Counted from the first letter of the stretch, positions 1-8,163 are shown. The stretch: DNA of 64,000 bases from an uncultured Eubacteriales bacterium (GCA_902491475.1 CABUHY010000011.1:1-64000); one strand, 5' to 3'. The notes: generated from the letters alone by a model not told the origin. Translations and numbers: made by a program.

Positions 1-10
1 TAATGCTAAA

Positions 11-45
11 ACACCGGTCTGCGCTCTTGCTTGACCGGCGTTTTT
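11..45 (+). terminator. Rho-independent terminator of an upstream off-window gene
   Basis: ACACCGGT (11-18) pairs, with one mismatch, with ACCGGCGT (34-41) and is followed by a run of five T. It would end a plus-strand transcript coming from before the window. Confidence 0.6.
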
Positions 46-56
46 CGACAGGCTGC

Positions 57-211
57 AGCTCCCTCGTCAGAGGGAGCCTATGTTTGTACTAAATTTTCAA
101 TTTGTTATAAGCCGAAAGTTATTATAAATATGCAAATTTTTTCGGCGGGAGCAAGCCCCCGCCCTACGCTGCGTTTTCCGACACCCGCAAGGGCTGTCCC
201 TACGGTGCTGT
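57..211. repeat. Intergenic mosaic of short GC-rich palindromes
   Basis: Three dispersed repeat types lie side by side. A CTCCCT/AGGGAG hairpin is near 59-77. A palindrome GCGGGAGC-AAG-CCCCCGC followed by CCTACG is at 143-168. A fragment containing GCAAGGGCTGTCCCTACGG is at 187-205. The same units recur near 9.2, 22.1-22.8, 40.1-41.1, 46.5 and 58.8-59.0 kb. No supported gene lies here. Confidence 0.7.
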
Positions 212-245
212 CATTTGCTATGTTCATCTGTTCCGCAAAAAAATC

Positions 246-274
246 TTGACTTATGTTGCTCTTGCTGATATAAT
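246..274 (+). promoter_or_regulatory. Sigma-A promoter of the rpsF operon
   Basis: A -35 box TTGACT (246-251) and a perfect -10 box TATAAT (269-274) are separated by 17 bp. The start point would be near 281, which gives a leader of about 80 nt before rpsF. Confidence 0.85.
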
Positions 275-305
275 AATAACTCGCTGAAAATGTTTTTATG
301 TTTTC

Positions 306-345
306 GGCTCCTTCCCTCAAAATTCAAAATGTGAGGGCAGAGTCC
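306..345 (+). promoter_or_regulatory. Leader hairpin before rpsF, possible S6:S18 autoregulatory site
   Basis: GGCTC (306-310) can pair with GAGTCC (340-345), and CCCTC (314-318) with GAGGG (333-337), just upstream of the rpsF ribosome binding site. rpsF leaders in many bacteria bind the S6:S18 complex, so autoregulation is plausible. I could not confirm the conserved loop, so the assignment is inferred from position and pairing only. Confidence 0.35.
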
Positions 346-363
346 ATAAGGAGGTGCAAAAGA

Positions 364-645
364 ATGACAAAGTATGAAGCAATCGTAGTTCTTTCGGTAA
401 ACAACAAGACCGATGAGGATGTACAGACCCTTGTTGAAAAATTCAAGGCATTGATTGAGAAAAACGGCACTCTTGAAAGCGTTGACGAGTGGGGCAAGAG
501 AAAGCTTGCTTACCTTATCAATGATGAGGCTGAAGGCTACTATGTACTCTTCAACATCGAGTGTGAGCCCGCTTTCCCGGCTGAGTTCCAGCGTGTTGCA
601 GGAATCACAGACGGCGTTCTCCGTTCAATCGTAGTAAAGAAGTAA
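364..645 (+). CDS. rpsF: 30S ribosomal protein S6
   Basis: S6 is a small-subunit ribosomal protein that binds 16S rRNA together with S18. The 93-residue product starts MTKYEAIVVLS and has the usual S6 length. Its internal VDEWGKRKLAYLIN stretch matches the family signature. A longer frame opens upstream, but the start at 364 follows a good AGGAGGTG site and gives the normal N terminus. It is the first gene of the rpsF-ssb-rpsR operon, an order conserved widely in Firmicutes, and lies 15 nt before ssb. A sigma-A promoter and a leader hairpin precede it. Confidence 0.97.
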   Translation: MTKYEAIVVLSVNNKTDEDVQTLVEKFKALIEKNGTLESVDEWGKRKLAYLINDEAEGYYVLFNIECEPAFPAEFQRVAGITDGVLRSIVVKK

Positions 646-660
646 TCGGAGGAAAAGGAA

Positions 661-1134
661 ATGATTAACTGTGCAGTTATAATGGGTAGGCTTGTAGCAG
701 ACCCCGAGTTGCGTACAACGGCAAACGGTGTTTCGGTTACATCTTTCTGCGTCGCTGTTGACAGAAATTATGTCAGACAGGGCGAGGAGAGACAGGCTGA
801 TTTCATCAATGTTGTTGCATGGCGTCAGACCGCTGATTTTGTAACTCGTTATTTCCACAAAGGCTCAATGATAGCCGTACAAGGCTCAATCCAGACCCGT
901 TCTTATGAGGATAAGACGGGCGCTAAGAGAACCGCTGTTGAAATTGTTGCGGACAATGTTTCGTTCTGTGGCTCAAAGTCATCGGACGCAGGTCAGAACC
1001 GCTTTGAGGCTCCGGCTGCAAACGCTCCGTCATATCAGGCAGGCAACACCGCAAACTTCTCGACTCCCACAGCTGCGGAGGACGATTTCGGCTTCGGTTC
1101 GGCGGCAGACGATGATGACGGACTTCCGTTCTGA
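661..1134 (+). CDS. ssb: Single-stranded DNA-binding protein
   Basis: SSB coats single-stranded DNA in replication, repair and recombination. The 157-residue protein opens with MINCAVIMGRLVADPELR, typical of the OB-fold domain (about residues 1-105). A Gln/Asn/Ala-rich linker follows. The protein ends in the acidic tip DDDDGLPF, the peptide that recruits partner proteins in this family. It lies between rpsF and rpsR and starts just after a GGAGGAAAAGGA ribosome binding site. Placement between two ribosomal protein genes couples its expression to growth. Confidence 0.97.
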   Translation: MINCAVIMGRLVADPELRTTANGVSVTSFCVAVDRNYVRQGEERQADFINVVAWRQTADFVTRYFHKGSMIAVQGSIQTRSYEDKTGAKRTAVEIVADNVSFCGSKSSDAGQNRFEAPAANAPSYQAGNTANFSTPTAAEDDFGFGSAADDDDGLPF

Positions 1135-1171
1135 ACATCGGTTTAATTGAATTTTACAGGAGGATATAACA

Positions 1172-1414
1172 ATGGCTGAAAATAAAAATTCTCGTCCCAT
1201 GAACAGAAAACGCAAAAAAGTTTGTGCTTTCTGTGTAGAAAAGGTTGATAAGATTGATTACAAAGACGCAGCAAAGCTCCGTCGTTTCACTTCAGAGAGA
1301 GCAAAGATTCTCCCCAGAAGAGTAACAGGCACATGCGCTTATCATCAGAGAGAACTCACAACAGCTATCAAGAGAGCAAGAGCTATCGCTCTTCTTCCCT
1401 ACACAGCTGACTGA
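1172..1414 (+). CDS. rpsR: 30S ribosomal protein S18
   Basis: S18 is the partner of S6 in the platform of the small subunit. The 80-residue product contains the family hallmark KKVCAFC near residue 17, then IDYKDAAKLRRFTSERAKILPRR split over the RNA-binding region. It has the expected length and a basic character. The ATG follows an AGGAGGATATAAC site. It is the last gene of the operon: a strong terminator begins 18 bp after the stop codon. The C(x2)C pair is the zinc-binding form of S18, here probably incomplete because only two cysteines are close together. Confidence 0.97.
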   Translation: MAENKNSRPMNRKRKKVCAFCVEKVDKIDYKDAAKLRRFTSERAKILPRRVTGTCAYHQRELTTAIKRARAIALLPYTAD

Positions 1415-1432
1415 TTTATTAAATCAAATTTT

Positions 1433-1463
1433 ACGGCGTTCGGTTTGAACGCCGTATTTTTTT
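1433..1463 (+). terminator. Terminator of the rpsF-ssb-rpsR operon
   Basis: A perfect 9-bp stem ACGGCGTTC/GAACGCCGT with loop GGTTT is followed by A and seven T. On the minus strand it is also followed by T-rich sequence, so it may serve the convergent gene at 1519 too. Confidence 0.9.
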
Positions 1464-1518
1464 GCCCGAAATAAAGCGGCACGCCGTTTCCGACGCACCG
1501 CCAAAGGGGAGAAGATGT

Positions 1519-1995
1519 TTACTTTGTCAATAAAAATTCGTGAGCGGCACAGTCTGTTTTCTCAACGGGGGAGAAGTCGAGCTTTAATTCGTTTCCCGTG
1601 CCGTCAATTGTCAGCCGAGCAGTCTCAAGAAGCGAGTAGCCGATAATTTTGCCGCTTTCCTCCGATTTGTAAGTGTAACGCTCGGTATTGTATTCTATGA
1701 TTGCGGTGTCGGCGTCGTCTTTAATAACCCTTGTTGCCGTAACACGAATCATCTCGTAGCCGTCCGTGCTTTCTGTATATTTTTCTTTTTGAGACTCCGT
1801 GTAATTGTCAATGGCATTGTTTATTTCCAACAATGAACGGTCACCGTAACGGCAGGAGCTTATCACATAATCGCTATAATCGCCGTACTCATTTTGCGAC
1901 CATTTAACAATTTCCTTTGCAGGCGCTCCGAGACAGCATAAAAGAATAATTTGCAGGGCAAAAATTGCCGTGAGTGTGATTATGGCCTTTTTCAT
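1519..1995 (-). CDS. Small membrane-anchored protein of unknown function
   Basis: I do not recognise a family. The 158-residue product has a Lys-Lys N terminus followed by one hydrophobic segment (residues about 4-24). The rest is polar, with predicted beta-rich character, and probably lies outside the membrane. The segment is an uncleaved anchor or a signal peptide; no clear lipobox is seen. Its ATG overlaps the stop codon of the upstream gene by 4 nt, so the two are translationally coupled. It is the last of four similarly built minus-strand genes (3357 to 1519), which suggests a cell-surface complex or a duplicated family. Confidence 0.7.
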   Translation of the reverse strand: MKKAIITLTAIFALQIILLCCLGAPAKEIVKWSQNEYGDYSDYVISSCRYGDRSLLEINNAIDNYTESQKEKYTESTDGYEMIRVTATRVIKDDADTAIIEYNTERYTYKSEESGKIIGYSLLETARLTIDGTGNELKLDFSPVEKTDCAAHEFLLTK

Positions 1996-2414
1996 CTCTT
2001 TGCACCCCCCGAAACGGAAATGTCAAATGCGTTTTCTTCGCCTATCGTGCAGGTTACGGTCCACTTTTCGCCCGTCTCACTTGACGAAAGCTCATAGACA
2101 TATGAATTCTTGCTCTTTTCAAGAACGGTGTAATCGGGTGCTTTTGTGAGATTGTAACTGTTGACGAACGAAGTGAGAATTGGCGTGTTTGCCTTGGTGA
2201 AATTTTGATTGTTCGCCTTTTTTGCGGAACAGGTCATAACCGTTTCAACTCTGACGGGTGCATTTACGGTAACGCCGCTTCCTACGATTGCGGTTGACTC
2301 GGAAAGCCTGTATATCGGACAAACGGTTTCAACGGCGAGCATAGCCCAGAACACGAGCAGAACCGCCTGAACCGCAACGGCACATAAAATCAATGCGGTT
2401 TTCTTCTTTTTCAT
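1992..2414 (-). CDS. Small membrane-anchored protein of unknown function
   Basis: No family is recognised. The product (140 residues from this start) has MKKKKTA followed by a hydrophobic anchor over about residues 7-30 and a polar Ser/Thr-rich exterior domain. The start at 2414 is chosen because AAGGGG lies 7 nt upstream. A GTG at 2438 is an alternative start: it overlaps the stop of the repaired reading frame of the preceding gene by GTGA, the same coupling pattern seen at the other end of this gene (ATGA at 1992-1995). It belongs to a four-gene set of small anchored proteins. Confidence 0.65.
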   Translation of the reverse strand: MKKKKTALILCAVAVQAVLLVFWAMLAVETVCPIYRLSESTAIVGSGVTVNAPVRVETVMTCSAKKANNQNFTKANTPILTSFVNSYNLTKAPDYTVLEKSKNSYVYELSSSETGEKWTVTCTIGEENAFDISVSGGAKR

Positions 2415-2434
2415 AAGATACCCCTTTTGATTTT

Positions 2435-2873
2435 TCACGCAGTATAATCTTTCTCTACGGATACCGAATGGCTTTTCAAATAACCGTCATTTACACTGAC
2501 TAACCATGCGGTATGACCGGTGTCATCGGATATAGTGTATTCAAAATGTCCTGTCCTTTGAAATAATATTAAATGAAATCGGCTTATCAACTCCGACAGT
2601 GTGAAGAAATTCTGCGGAAATTTCGGAAAGCTCTGTATTCATTTTCATTATATCGTGATATTGAGCTCTGTTTATAATATCGGTAAGCTTGGGATTTTTA
2701 TAATAACTGTATGCCGGGAAATATTCAAGTCCGCCGTTGTCCGCAGCCCTTGAAACAGCCGTTATTTCTTTTGTTTCCCACTTTGCCGGAATCAAAAGGT
2801 CAATAACAAATATTGCAACAAAAATAAAGCATACGGAAATAACGGCAGTCAATATTTTCTTTTTCTTATTCAT
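2435..2873 (-). pseudogene. Frameshifted small membrane-anchored protein
   Basis: From the ATG at 2873, preceded by AGGAGGGTG, the frame encodes MNKKKKILTAVIS, a hydrophobic anchor and a polar domain. It stops at 2541. In the next frame the sequence stays open for 35 more codons, from about 2545 down to a TGA at 2435-2437, and reads like normal protein (for example HTAWLVSVNDGYLK). That stop overlaps the GTG of the following gene. A single-base insertion or deletion between about 2541 and 2565 explains the pattern. It may be a real mutation or an assembly error. Repaired length is about 145 residues, matching its neighbours. Confidence 0.65.
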
Positions 2874-2895
2874 TATTGCACACCCTCCTAAGAAC

Positions 2896-3357
2896 TTATT
2901 TGAAATATTTAAGAGAATCACGCTTTGTATTCGAGCCTATATTTTCGGTTATTATAAAATCGTAAGAAAAAACCTTTTCAAAGTCTTTAAGCTCTCCCGA
3001 ATCGCTGTCGGTAATTTGCCCCTTAAAGGTTATCAGAGTTTTACCGTCGTCGGTGTTTTCGTACAATGCTTCGACATAATACGGCTTTTCCTGTTCGCTT
3101 CTGAAAGAGTCATAGAAGCTGTCGAGGTCGTGAATTACACCGTCAAGCTCAGCTTGCTTTTTCTTTGAGAGATTGTCGGGCATTCCGCCGAACATAATGC
3201 CGTAAATGTAGCTCGAGCCGTCCGCAACCGATGACGGAGCAGAGACATAGACCGAAATATCCTTGCCGTTATACTGCCTGCCGAAGTGTATTCCCGCAGA
3301 AATTCCCGCAATCAGTATGAACACTGCAAAAACAGTGATCGCAATTCTTTTTTTCAT
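2896..3357 (-). CDS. Small membrane-anchored protein of unknown function
   Basis: First gene of the four-gene minus-strand set. The 153-residue product starts MKKRIAITVFAVFILIAG, a positively charged start plus one hydrophobic segment, followed by a polar domain that should be extracytoplasmic. No lipobox or catalytic motif is visible, and no family is recognised. An AAAGGA site precedes the ATG. The next gene starts 22 bp after its stop. The shared architecture of all four genes suggests a common ancestor or a shared surface role, but sequence similarity between them is not obvious by eye. Confidence 0.7.
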   Translation of the reverse strand: MKKRIAITVFAVFILIAGISAGIHFGRQYNGKDISVYVSAPSSVADGSSYIYGIMFGGMPDNLSKKKQAELDGVIHDLDSFYDSFRSEQEKPYYVEALYENTDDGKTLITFKGQITDSDSGELKDFEKVFSYDFIITENIGSNTKRDSLKYFK

Positions 3358-3745
3358 TTCTTTTTTCCTTTAAGCATTTAATATGTTTTTTAATAAATTG
3401 AGCTGTACATCGGACACACTCTTTCTTTCACAAAATATTTTTTATCCTGATACAACTATAAAGGAAATATTTGTAAATATCAATACAATTTTGAAAGATA
3501 ACAAAACTTTGTGGATAGTGCACAAGTTGTGCGGTTGAAACTTTACTATAATTACGGAGAAAATCACAGTAATTTGTCGAAATGACTAAAGCGGGTTTAA
3601 TTTTACAGTTAATTTGTTTGATTTGATTCTGCAAGGAAAATATGCATAAAAACGGTCAAAATCTGCATATTTATTCTATCGATATACACAAATATGCATT
3701 TTTTATGAATAAAATGCAAAAAACACTTGATTTTATGCCGAAACG
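3358..3745. other. AT-rich intergenic region between the small-protein set and argG
   Basis: About 390 bp with no convincing gene. A 68-codon minus-strand frame at 3428-3634 has no good ribosome binding site. The half nearest argG carries repeated ATGCAT-like motifs, listed separately. Confidence 0.6.
3641..3720 (+). promoter_or_regulatory. Cluster of ARG-box-like operators before argG
   Basis: TATGCAT (3641-3647), TGCATAT (3664-3670) and the inverted pair TATGCAT-N5-ATGAATA (3693-3711) lie immediately upstream of the argG promoter. ArgR/AhrC operators in Firmicutes are built from TGAAT/ATGCA-type half sites in AT-rich DNA. Repression of argG by ArgR with arginine is inferred; no argR gene is in the window. 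Confidence 0.45.
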
Positions 3746-3754
3746 GTGTATAAT
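3727..3754 (+). promoter_or_regulatory. Sigma-A promoter of argG
   Basis: TTGATT (3727-3732), 16-bp spacer, perfect TATAAT (3749-3754). The predicted start near 3761 excludes the upstream extension of the argG frame. Confidence 0.8.
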
Positions 3755-3796
3755 CTCTATGTAAAGAAAAGAAAACTTCATTCGGAGGTAACTGAA

Positions 3797-5029
3797 ATGA
3801 ACAAGAAGGATATTAAAAAAGTGGTTCTTGCCTATTCGGGCGGACTTGATACATCAATCATTATCCCGTGGCTCAAGGAAAATTACAATAACTGTGAGGT
3901 TATCGCTGTTTCCGGAGATGTCGGCCAGGGAACGGAGCTTGACGGACTTGAGGAAAAGGCTCTTAAAACAGGCGCTTCAAAGCTCTATGTGCTCGATTTG
4001 AAAAAGGATTATATTGAAAATTACATTTGGCCCTGCCTTAAAGCGGGCGCAGAATATGAGGAATATCTTCTCGGCACCTCGCATGCTCGTCCCTGCATCG
4101 CAAAAGGACTTGCTGAAATTGCCAAGAAAGAGGGCGCTGACGCAATCTGCCACGGCTGTACCGGTAAGGGCAACGACCAGGTTCGTTTCGAGCTTTCGCT
4201 GAAGGCTCTTGCTCCCGAGATGGAGATTATCGCTCCCTGGCGTGAGTGGAACATAAAGTCCCGTGACGAGGAAATCGACTATGCCGAGGCTCACAACATT
4301 CCGCTTAAAATCAACCGTGAAACAAACTATTCAAAGGATAAGAATGTATGGCATCTCTCTCACGAGGGACTTGACCTTGAGGACCCGGCAAACGAGCCGC
4401 TTTACAACAAGGACGGCTTCCTTGAGCTCGGCGTATCGCCCGAAAAAGCTCCCGATGTCCCCACATATGTTACAATCCACTTTGAAAAGGGCGTTCCGAC
4501 CGCAATCGACGGCAAGGATATGGGCGCGCTCGAAATCGTTGAAAAGCTCAATGAAATCGGCGGTGCAAACGGTATAGGACTTCTTGATATTGTTGAGAAC
4601 CGTCTTGTAGGTATGAAGTCGAGGGGCGTATATGAAACTCCCGGCGGAACTATCCTTTACAAGGCTCACGAGCTCCTTGAAATGATTACTCTTGACCGTG
4701 ATACCGCTCACTACAAAGCTCTTGTTGCCAAGGAATTCGGCGAGCTTGTATATAACGGCAAGTGGTTCACACCTTTGCGTGAAGCTCTTTCGGCTTTTGT
4801 TGACAAGACACAGGAAACGGTTACGGGCGATGTTAAGCTCAAGCTCTACAAGGGCAATGTAATCAACGCGGGCGTTACCTCTCCCTACACACTTTACGAC
4901 GAGAATGTTGCTTCGTTCGGCGACGACGGCGGCGCTTACGACCAGAAGGACTCGGCAGGCTTTATCAACCTCTTCGGTCTCCCGATAAAGGTCAAGGCTT
5001 TGCTTGACGCTAAGCGTGAAAACAAATAA
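3797..5029 (+). CDS. argG: Argininosuccinate synthase
   Basis: ArgG joins citrulline and aspartate with ATP to form argininosuccinate, the penultimate step of arginine synthesis, in the cytoplasm. The 410-residue protein has the normal length. Its PP-loop AYSGGLDTS lies near residue 11, and the substrate region CHGCTGKGNDQVRFE is near residue 115. The frame runs open upstream, but the promoter -10 box lies inside that extension, and a GGAGGTAACTGAA site precedes the ATG at 3797, which fixes the start. argH, the next enzyme, follows after 230 bp of structured leader. ARG-box-like sites lie upstream. Confidence 0.97.
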   Translation: MNKKDIKKVVLAYSGGLDTSIIIPWLKENYNNCEVIAVSGDVGQGTELDGLEEKALKTGASKLYVLDLKKDYIENYIWPCLKAGAEYEEYLLGTSHARPCIAKGLAEIAKKEGADAICHGCTGKGNDQVRFELSLKALAPEMEIIAPWREWNIKSRDEEIDYAEAHNIPLKINRETNYSKDKNVWHLSHEGLDLEDPANEPLYNKDGFLELGVSPEKAPDVPTYVTIHFEKGVPTAIDGKDMGALEIVEKLNEIGGANGIGLLDIVENRLVGMKSRGVYETPGGTILYKAHELLEMITLDRDTAHYKALVAKEFGELVYNGKWFTPLREALSAFVDKTQETVTGDVKLKLYKGNVINAGVTSPYTLYDENVASFGDDGGAYDQKDSAGFINLFGLPIKVKALLDAKRENK

Positions 5030-5097
5030 TTAAACACAAAATATTTCAAGCGGCAGAGGGTTAATACTCTCTGTCGCAATATGTATATTACAGGAAA

Positions 5098-5258
5098 ACA
5101 GCGTGAAAAATCACGCTGTCATAATTATATTGCCCTCAAAATTTGCCTTTGGCAAAATTTTGAGATGGCAGAAATCACCATCACGCCTGTTCAGGCAACG
5201 CAGGTTAAAACGGTGATTTTTAATAAAATATTTGTTGCCTGAAAGGCTATGGTGATTT
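5098..5258 (+). promoter_or_regulatory. Structured leader with alternative pairings over the argH ribosome binding site
   Basis: The argG-argH gap holds a perfect hairpin ACAGCGTGA-AAAA-TCACGCTGT (5098-5119) and a long hairpin CTCAAAATTT/AAATTTTGAG around 5134-5163. It also has a nested pair: AAATCACCAT (5172-5181) with ATGGTGATTT (5249-5258), and TCAGGCAAC (5191-5199) with GTTGCCTGA (5234-5242). The first 3' arm contains the GGTGA presumed to recruit ribosomes for argH. AAATCACC can instead pair with a second GGTGATTT at 5212-5219, which would free the site. The pairings are seen; regulation is inferred. Confidence 0.5.
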
Positions 5259-5259
5259 T

Positions 5260-6630
5260 TTGAAACTTTGGGCAGGACGCTTTTCAAAAGAAGTCGATAA
5301 AAAGACAAACGATTTCAATTCGTCGATTTCCTTTGACAGCCGTATGTATAAAGAGGATATTGACGGAAGTATCGCACACGCAACAATGCTTGCGGCGCAG
5401 TCGATTATTTCCTGTGAGGATTTGGAAAAAATCGTTACGGGATTGAATCGGATAAAATCCGAAATTGAGTCGGGCGAGCTTCTTATCGACCCCAATGCGG
5501 AGGATATTCACACCTTTATCGAGGGGGAATTGACGCAGCGTATCGGTCAGGCGGGAAAGAGACTTCACACCGCAAGAAGCCGTAACGACCAGGTGGCTCT
5601 TGACATAAGGCTTTATCTGCGCAACGAGTGCGACAGCGTTTACTCGCTTATTACCGAGCTTATCGATGTGCTTTTGAAAAAGGCGGAGCAGTACAGCGAT
5701 GCGGTTATGCCCGGATATACGCATATGCAGAGGGCGCAGCCGATAACTTTCGGACATCATCTTATGGCTTATGCGGAAATGCTTCTGCGTGATAAGCAAA
5801 GGCTTTCCGACGCAAAGGCGAGAATGAATTATTCTCCGCTCGGCTCGTGCGCTCTTGCGGGCACGACCTACAACACAGACCGTGAAATGACCGCAAAGGC
5901 TCTCGGTTTTGACGGGGCAATGCAAAATTCGCTTGACGGCGTTTCCGACAGGGATTTCTGTATGGAGCTTGCGTCTGCGCTTTCGATACTTATGGTTCAT
6001 CTTTCGAGATTTTCCGAGGAGATAATTCTTTGGTGCTCGTGGGAGTTCAAGTTTGTTGAGCTTGACGACGCCTTTTCGACAGGCTCGTCGATTATGCCGC
6101 AGAAAAAGAACCCCGACATAACGGAGCTTATCAGGGGTAAGTCGGGCAGGGTGTTCGGCGACCTTATGACGCTTCTTACAATGATGAAAGGCTTGCCGCT
6201 TGCATATAATAAGGATATGCAGGAGGACAAGGAGGCAATCTTTGACGCATTTGACACCGTTAAAATGTGCCTTACAACCTTTATCCCGATGCTTGACACC
6301 ATGACCGCCATACCGGAGAATATGAGGAAAGCGGCGGCAGGCGGCTTTATCAACGCTACGGACTGTGCCGATTATCTTGTTTCAAAGGGCATACCGTTCA
6401 GGGACGCATACAAGGCTACGGGCGAGCTTGTTGCGCTTTGCATAAAGAAAGGTCTTACCCTTGAAACGCTTCCGCTTGAAGAGTATAAAAACATCTGCGA
6501 GGACTTTGACGAGGGCGTGTATGACGCAATAAACCTTGACAAGTGCGTAAACGGCAGAACCTCTCTCGGCGGACCCGCAAGCGCAAATGTCCTTATGCAG
6601 GTGAAAAGAGTAAAAGAGCTTAATAAATAA
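5260..6630 (+). CDS. argH: Argininosuccinate lyase
   Basis: ArgH splits argininosuccinate into arginine and fumarate, the last step of arginine synthesis. The 456-residue protein belongs to the fumarase/aspartase superfamily and has its signature GSSIMPQKKNPD near residue 280. The substrate motif TARSRNDQVALD is near residue 104. The start is a TTG at 5260, giving the normal N terminus MKLWAGRFSKE; GGTGA lies 4 nt upstream and is part of the structured leader. A TTG start and a sequestered ribosome binding site would both lower translation. A clear terminator follows. Confidence 0.96.
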   Translation: MKLWAGRFSKEVDKKTNDFNSSISFDSRMYKEDIDGSIAHATMLAAQSIISCEDLEKIVTGLNRIKSEIESGELLIDPNAEDIHTFIEGELTQRIGQAGKRLHTARSRNDQVALDIRLYLRNECDSVYSLITELIDVLLKKAEQYSDAVMPGYTHMQRAQPITFGHHLMAYAEMLLRDKQRLSDAKARMNYSPLGSCALAGTTYNTDREMTAKALGFDGAMQNSLDGVSDRDFCMELASALSILMVHLSRFSEEIILWCSWEFKFVELDDAFSTGSSIMPQKKNPDITELIRGKSGRVFGDLMTLLTMMKGLPLAYNKDMQEDKEAIFDAFDTVKMCLTTFIPMLDTMTAIPENMRKAAAGGFINATDCADYLVSKGIPFRDAYKATGELVALCIKKGLTLETLPLEEYKNICEDFDEGVYDAINLDKCVNGRTSLGGPASANVLMQVKRVKELNK

Positions 6631-6647
6631 TATACAAAAATACCTTT

Positions 6648-6684
6648 AATGCCGTGGCGATTTTCCACGGCATTTATTGTTTAC
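6648..6684 (+). terminator. Terminator of argH
   Basis: Perfect 10-bp stem AATGCCGTGG/CCACGGCATT with a 7-nt loop, followed by TATTGTTT. Confidence 0.85.
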
Positions 6685-6708
6685 ACTTTTATTCAACTGT
6701 GATAAAAT
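6680..6708 (+). promoter_or_regulatory. Sigma-A promoter of uxaC
   Basis: TTTACA (6680-6685), 17-bp spacer, TAAAAT (6703-6708). The -35 box overlaps the tail of the argH terminator. Confidence 0.75.
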
Positions 6709-6744
6709 ATCTTGTAGAAATTATAATGCAAAGGGGAAAGAAAA

Positions 6745-8151
6745 ATGAAAAAATTTATGGACAAGGATTTCTTGCTTACCACAAAAACAGCAAAGGAAAT
6801 ATATAAAAAGGGTGCGGAAAAAACACCGATTTTCGACTGGCACTGCCACCTTTCCCCGAAAGAGATTTACGAGAACAACACGCCCAAGGACATTGCGGAG
6901 CTTTGGCTCGGCGGTGACCACTATAAATGGCGTGCAATGCGTTCCTACGGTATATCCGAGGAATATATAACCGGCAGAAAGTCGGGACACGACAAGTTTA
7001 TGAAATGGGCGGAGGTTATGCCGTATCTTATCGGCAATCCGCTTTATCACTGGACTCATCTTGAATTGCAGCGCTATTTCGGCATTTACGAAACGCTCTC
7101 GCCCGCTACTGCGGAGGACATTTGGAGAAGATGCAACGAAAAAATCAAGGCGGGCGGTTTTACTCCCCGTGAACTGATTGAAAAATCAAATGTTGCCTGC
7201 GTCTGCACGACCGACGACCCTGCTGACACGCTTGAATATCATGAAAAGCTTAAAAAGGACAAGTCGTTCAAGTGCAAGATATTGCCCGCATTCCGTCCCG
7301 ACAAGGCGCTCGGCATTGAAAAGGCGGATTTCATTCCGTGGCTTGCGGCAATGGAAAAAACGGCGGGCAGGGAAATCACATCTTTTGCGGAGCTTAAAAC
7401 GGTCCTTGCCGAAAGAATTGAATTCTTTGACAAAATGGGCTGCCGTGCTTCCGACCATGCGCTCAACTATGTTCCGTATGCGGCGTCAAACTCCCGTGAG
7501 CTTGAGCAGATATTCAAAAAAGGCGTTGACGGAAAACCGCTTTCCGACCTTGAGCTTGACAAGTATAAATCGGCGCTTCTCGGCTTCCTCGGCGAAAATT
7601 ATGCCGAAAAAGGCTGGGTAATGGAGCTGCATATCGGCGCACTCCGTAACAACAACACAAAAATGTTCCAAAAGCTCGGTGCCGATACAGGCTTCGACTC
7701 GGTTGACGACAGGGAAATAGCGGTCGGACTTTCACGCTTCCTCGACTCTCTCGCAAAGCTCGGTAAGCTTCCGAAAACCGTTCTCTTTACGCTCAATCCC
7801 AAGGATAATGTCGTGCTGGGCACAATGCTCGGCAACTTCCAGACCGACGAAGCGGCTTCAAAAATTCAGTTTGGCTCGGCTTGGTGGTTCAACGACAATC
7901 ACGACGGTATGCGCCGTCAGATGACAGACCTTGCAAACCTCGGCGTGCTTTCAAAGTTTGTCGGAATGATAACCGACTCAAGAAGCTTTTTGTCCTATCC
8001 CAGACACGAATATTTCAGAAGAATACTCTGCGAGCTTATCGGCGACTGGGTGGAAGAGGGCAAATATCCCGAGGACATAAAGTTCTTATCGCAGGTCGTT
8101 GAGGATATTTCCTTTAACAACGCAAAAAATTATTTCGGCTTAAAATTATAA
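6745..8151 (+). CDS. uxaC: Glucuronate (uronate) isomerase
   Basis: UxaC converts D-glucuronate to D-fructuronate, or D-galacturonate to D-tagaturonate, at the start of hexuronate breakdown. The 468-residue length fits the family. The metal-binding HCH pair lies at residues 33-35 in FDWHCHLSPKE, and the C-terminal ITDSRSFLSYPRHEYFRR region is typical. A GGGGAAAG site precedes the ATG. The gene is followed after 12 bp by a HAD phosphatase, probably on the same transcript. No other uronate genes are in the window, so the pathway partners must lie elsewhere. Confidence 0.95.
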   Translation: MKKFMDKDFLLTTKTAKEIYKKGAEKTPIFDWHCHLSPKEIYENNTPKDIAELWLGGDHYKWRAMRSYGISEEYITGRKSGHDKFMKWAEVMPYLIGNPLYHWTHLELQRYFGIYETLSPATAEDIWRRCNEKIKAGGFTPRELIEKSNVACVCTTDDPADTLEYHEKLKKDKSFKCKILPAFRPDKALGIEKADFIPWLAAMEKTAGREITSFAELKTVLAERIEFFDKMGCRASDHALNYVPYAASNSRELEQIFKKGVDGKPLSDLELDKYKSALLGFLGENYAEKGWVMELHIGALRNNNTKMFQKLGADTGFDSVDDREIAVGLSRFLDSLAKLGKLPKTVLFTLNPKDNVVLGTMLGNFQTDEAASKIQFGSAWWFNDNHDGMRRQMTDLANLGVLSKFVGMITDSRSFLSYPRHEYFRRILCELIGDWVEEGKYPEDIKFLSQVVEDISFNNAKNYFGLKL

Positions 8152-8163
8152 TCGGAGAATAAA

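Noticed and set aside
3428..3634. 68-codon minus-strand frame upstream of argG
   Set aside because: AT-rich low-complexity sequence, no ribosome binding site, and it overlaps the operator region.
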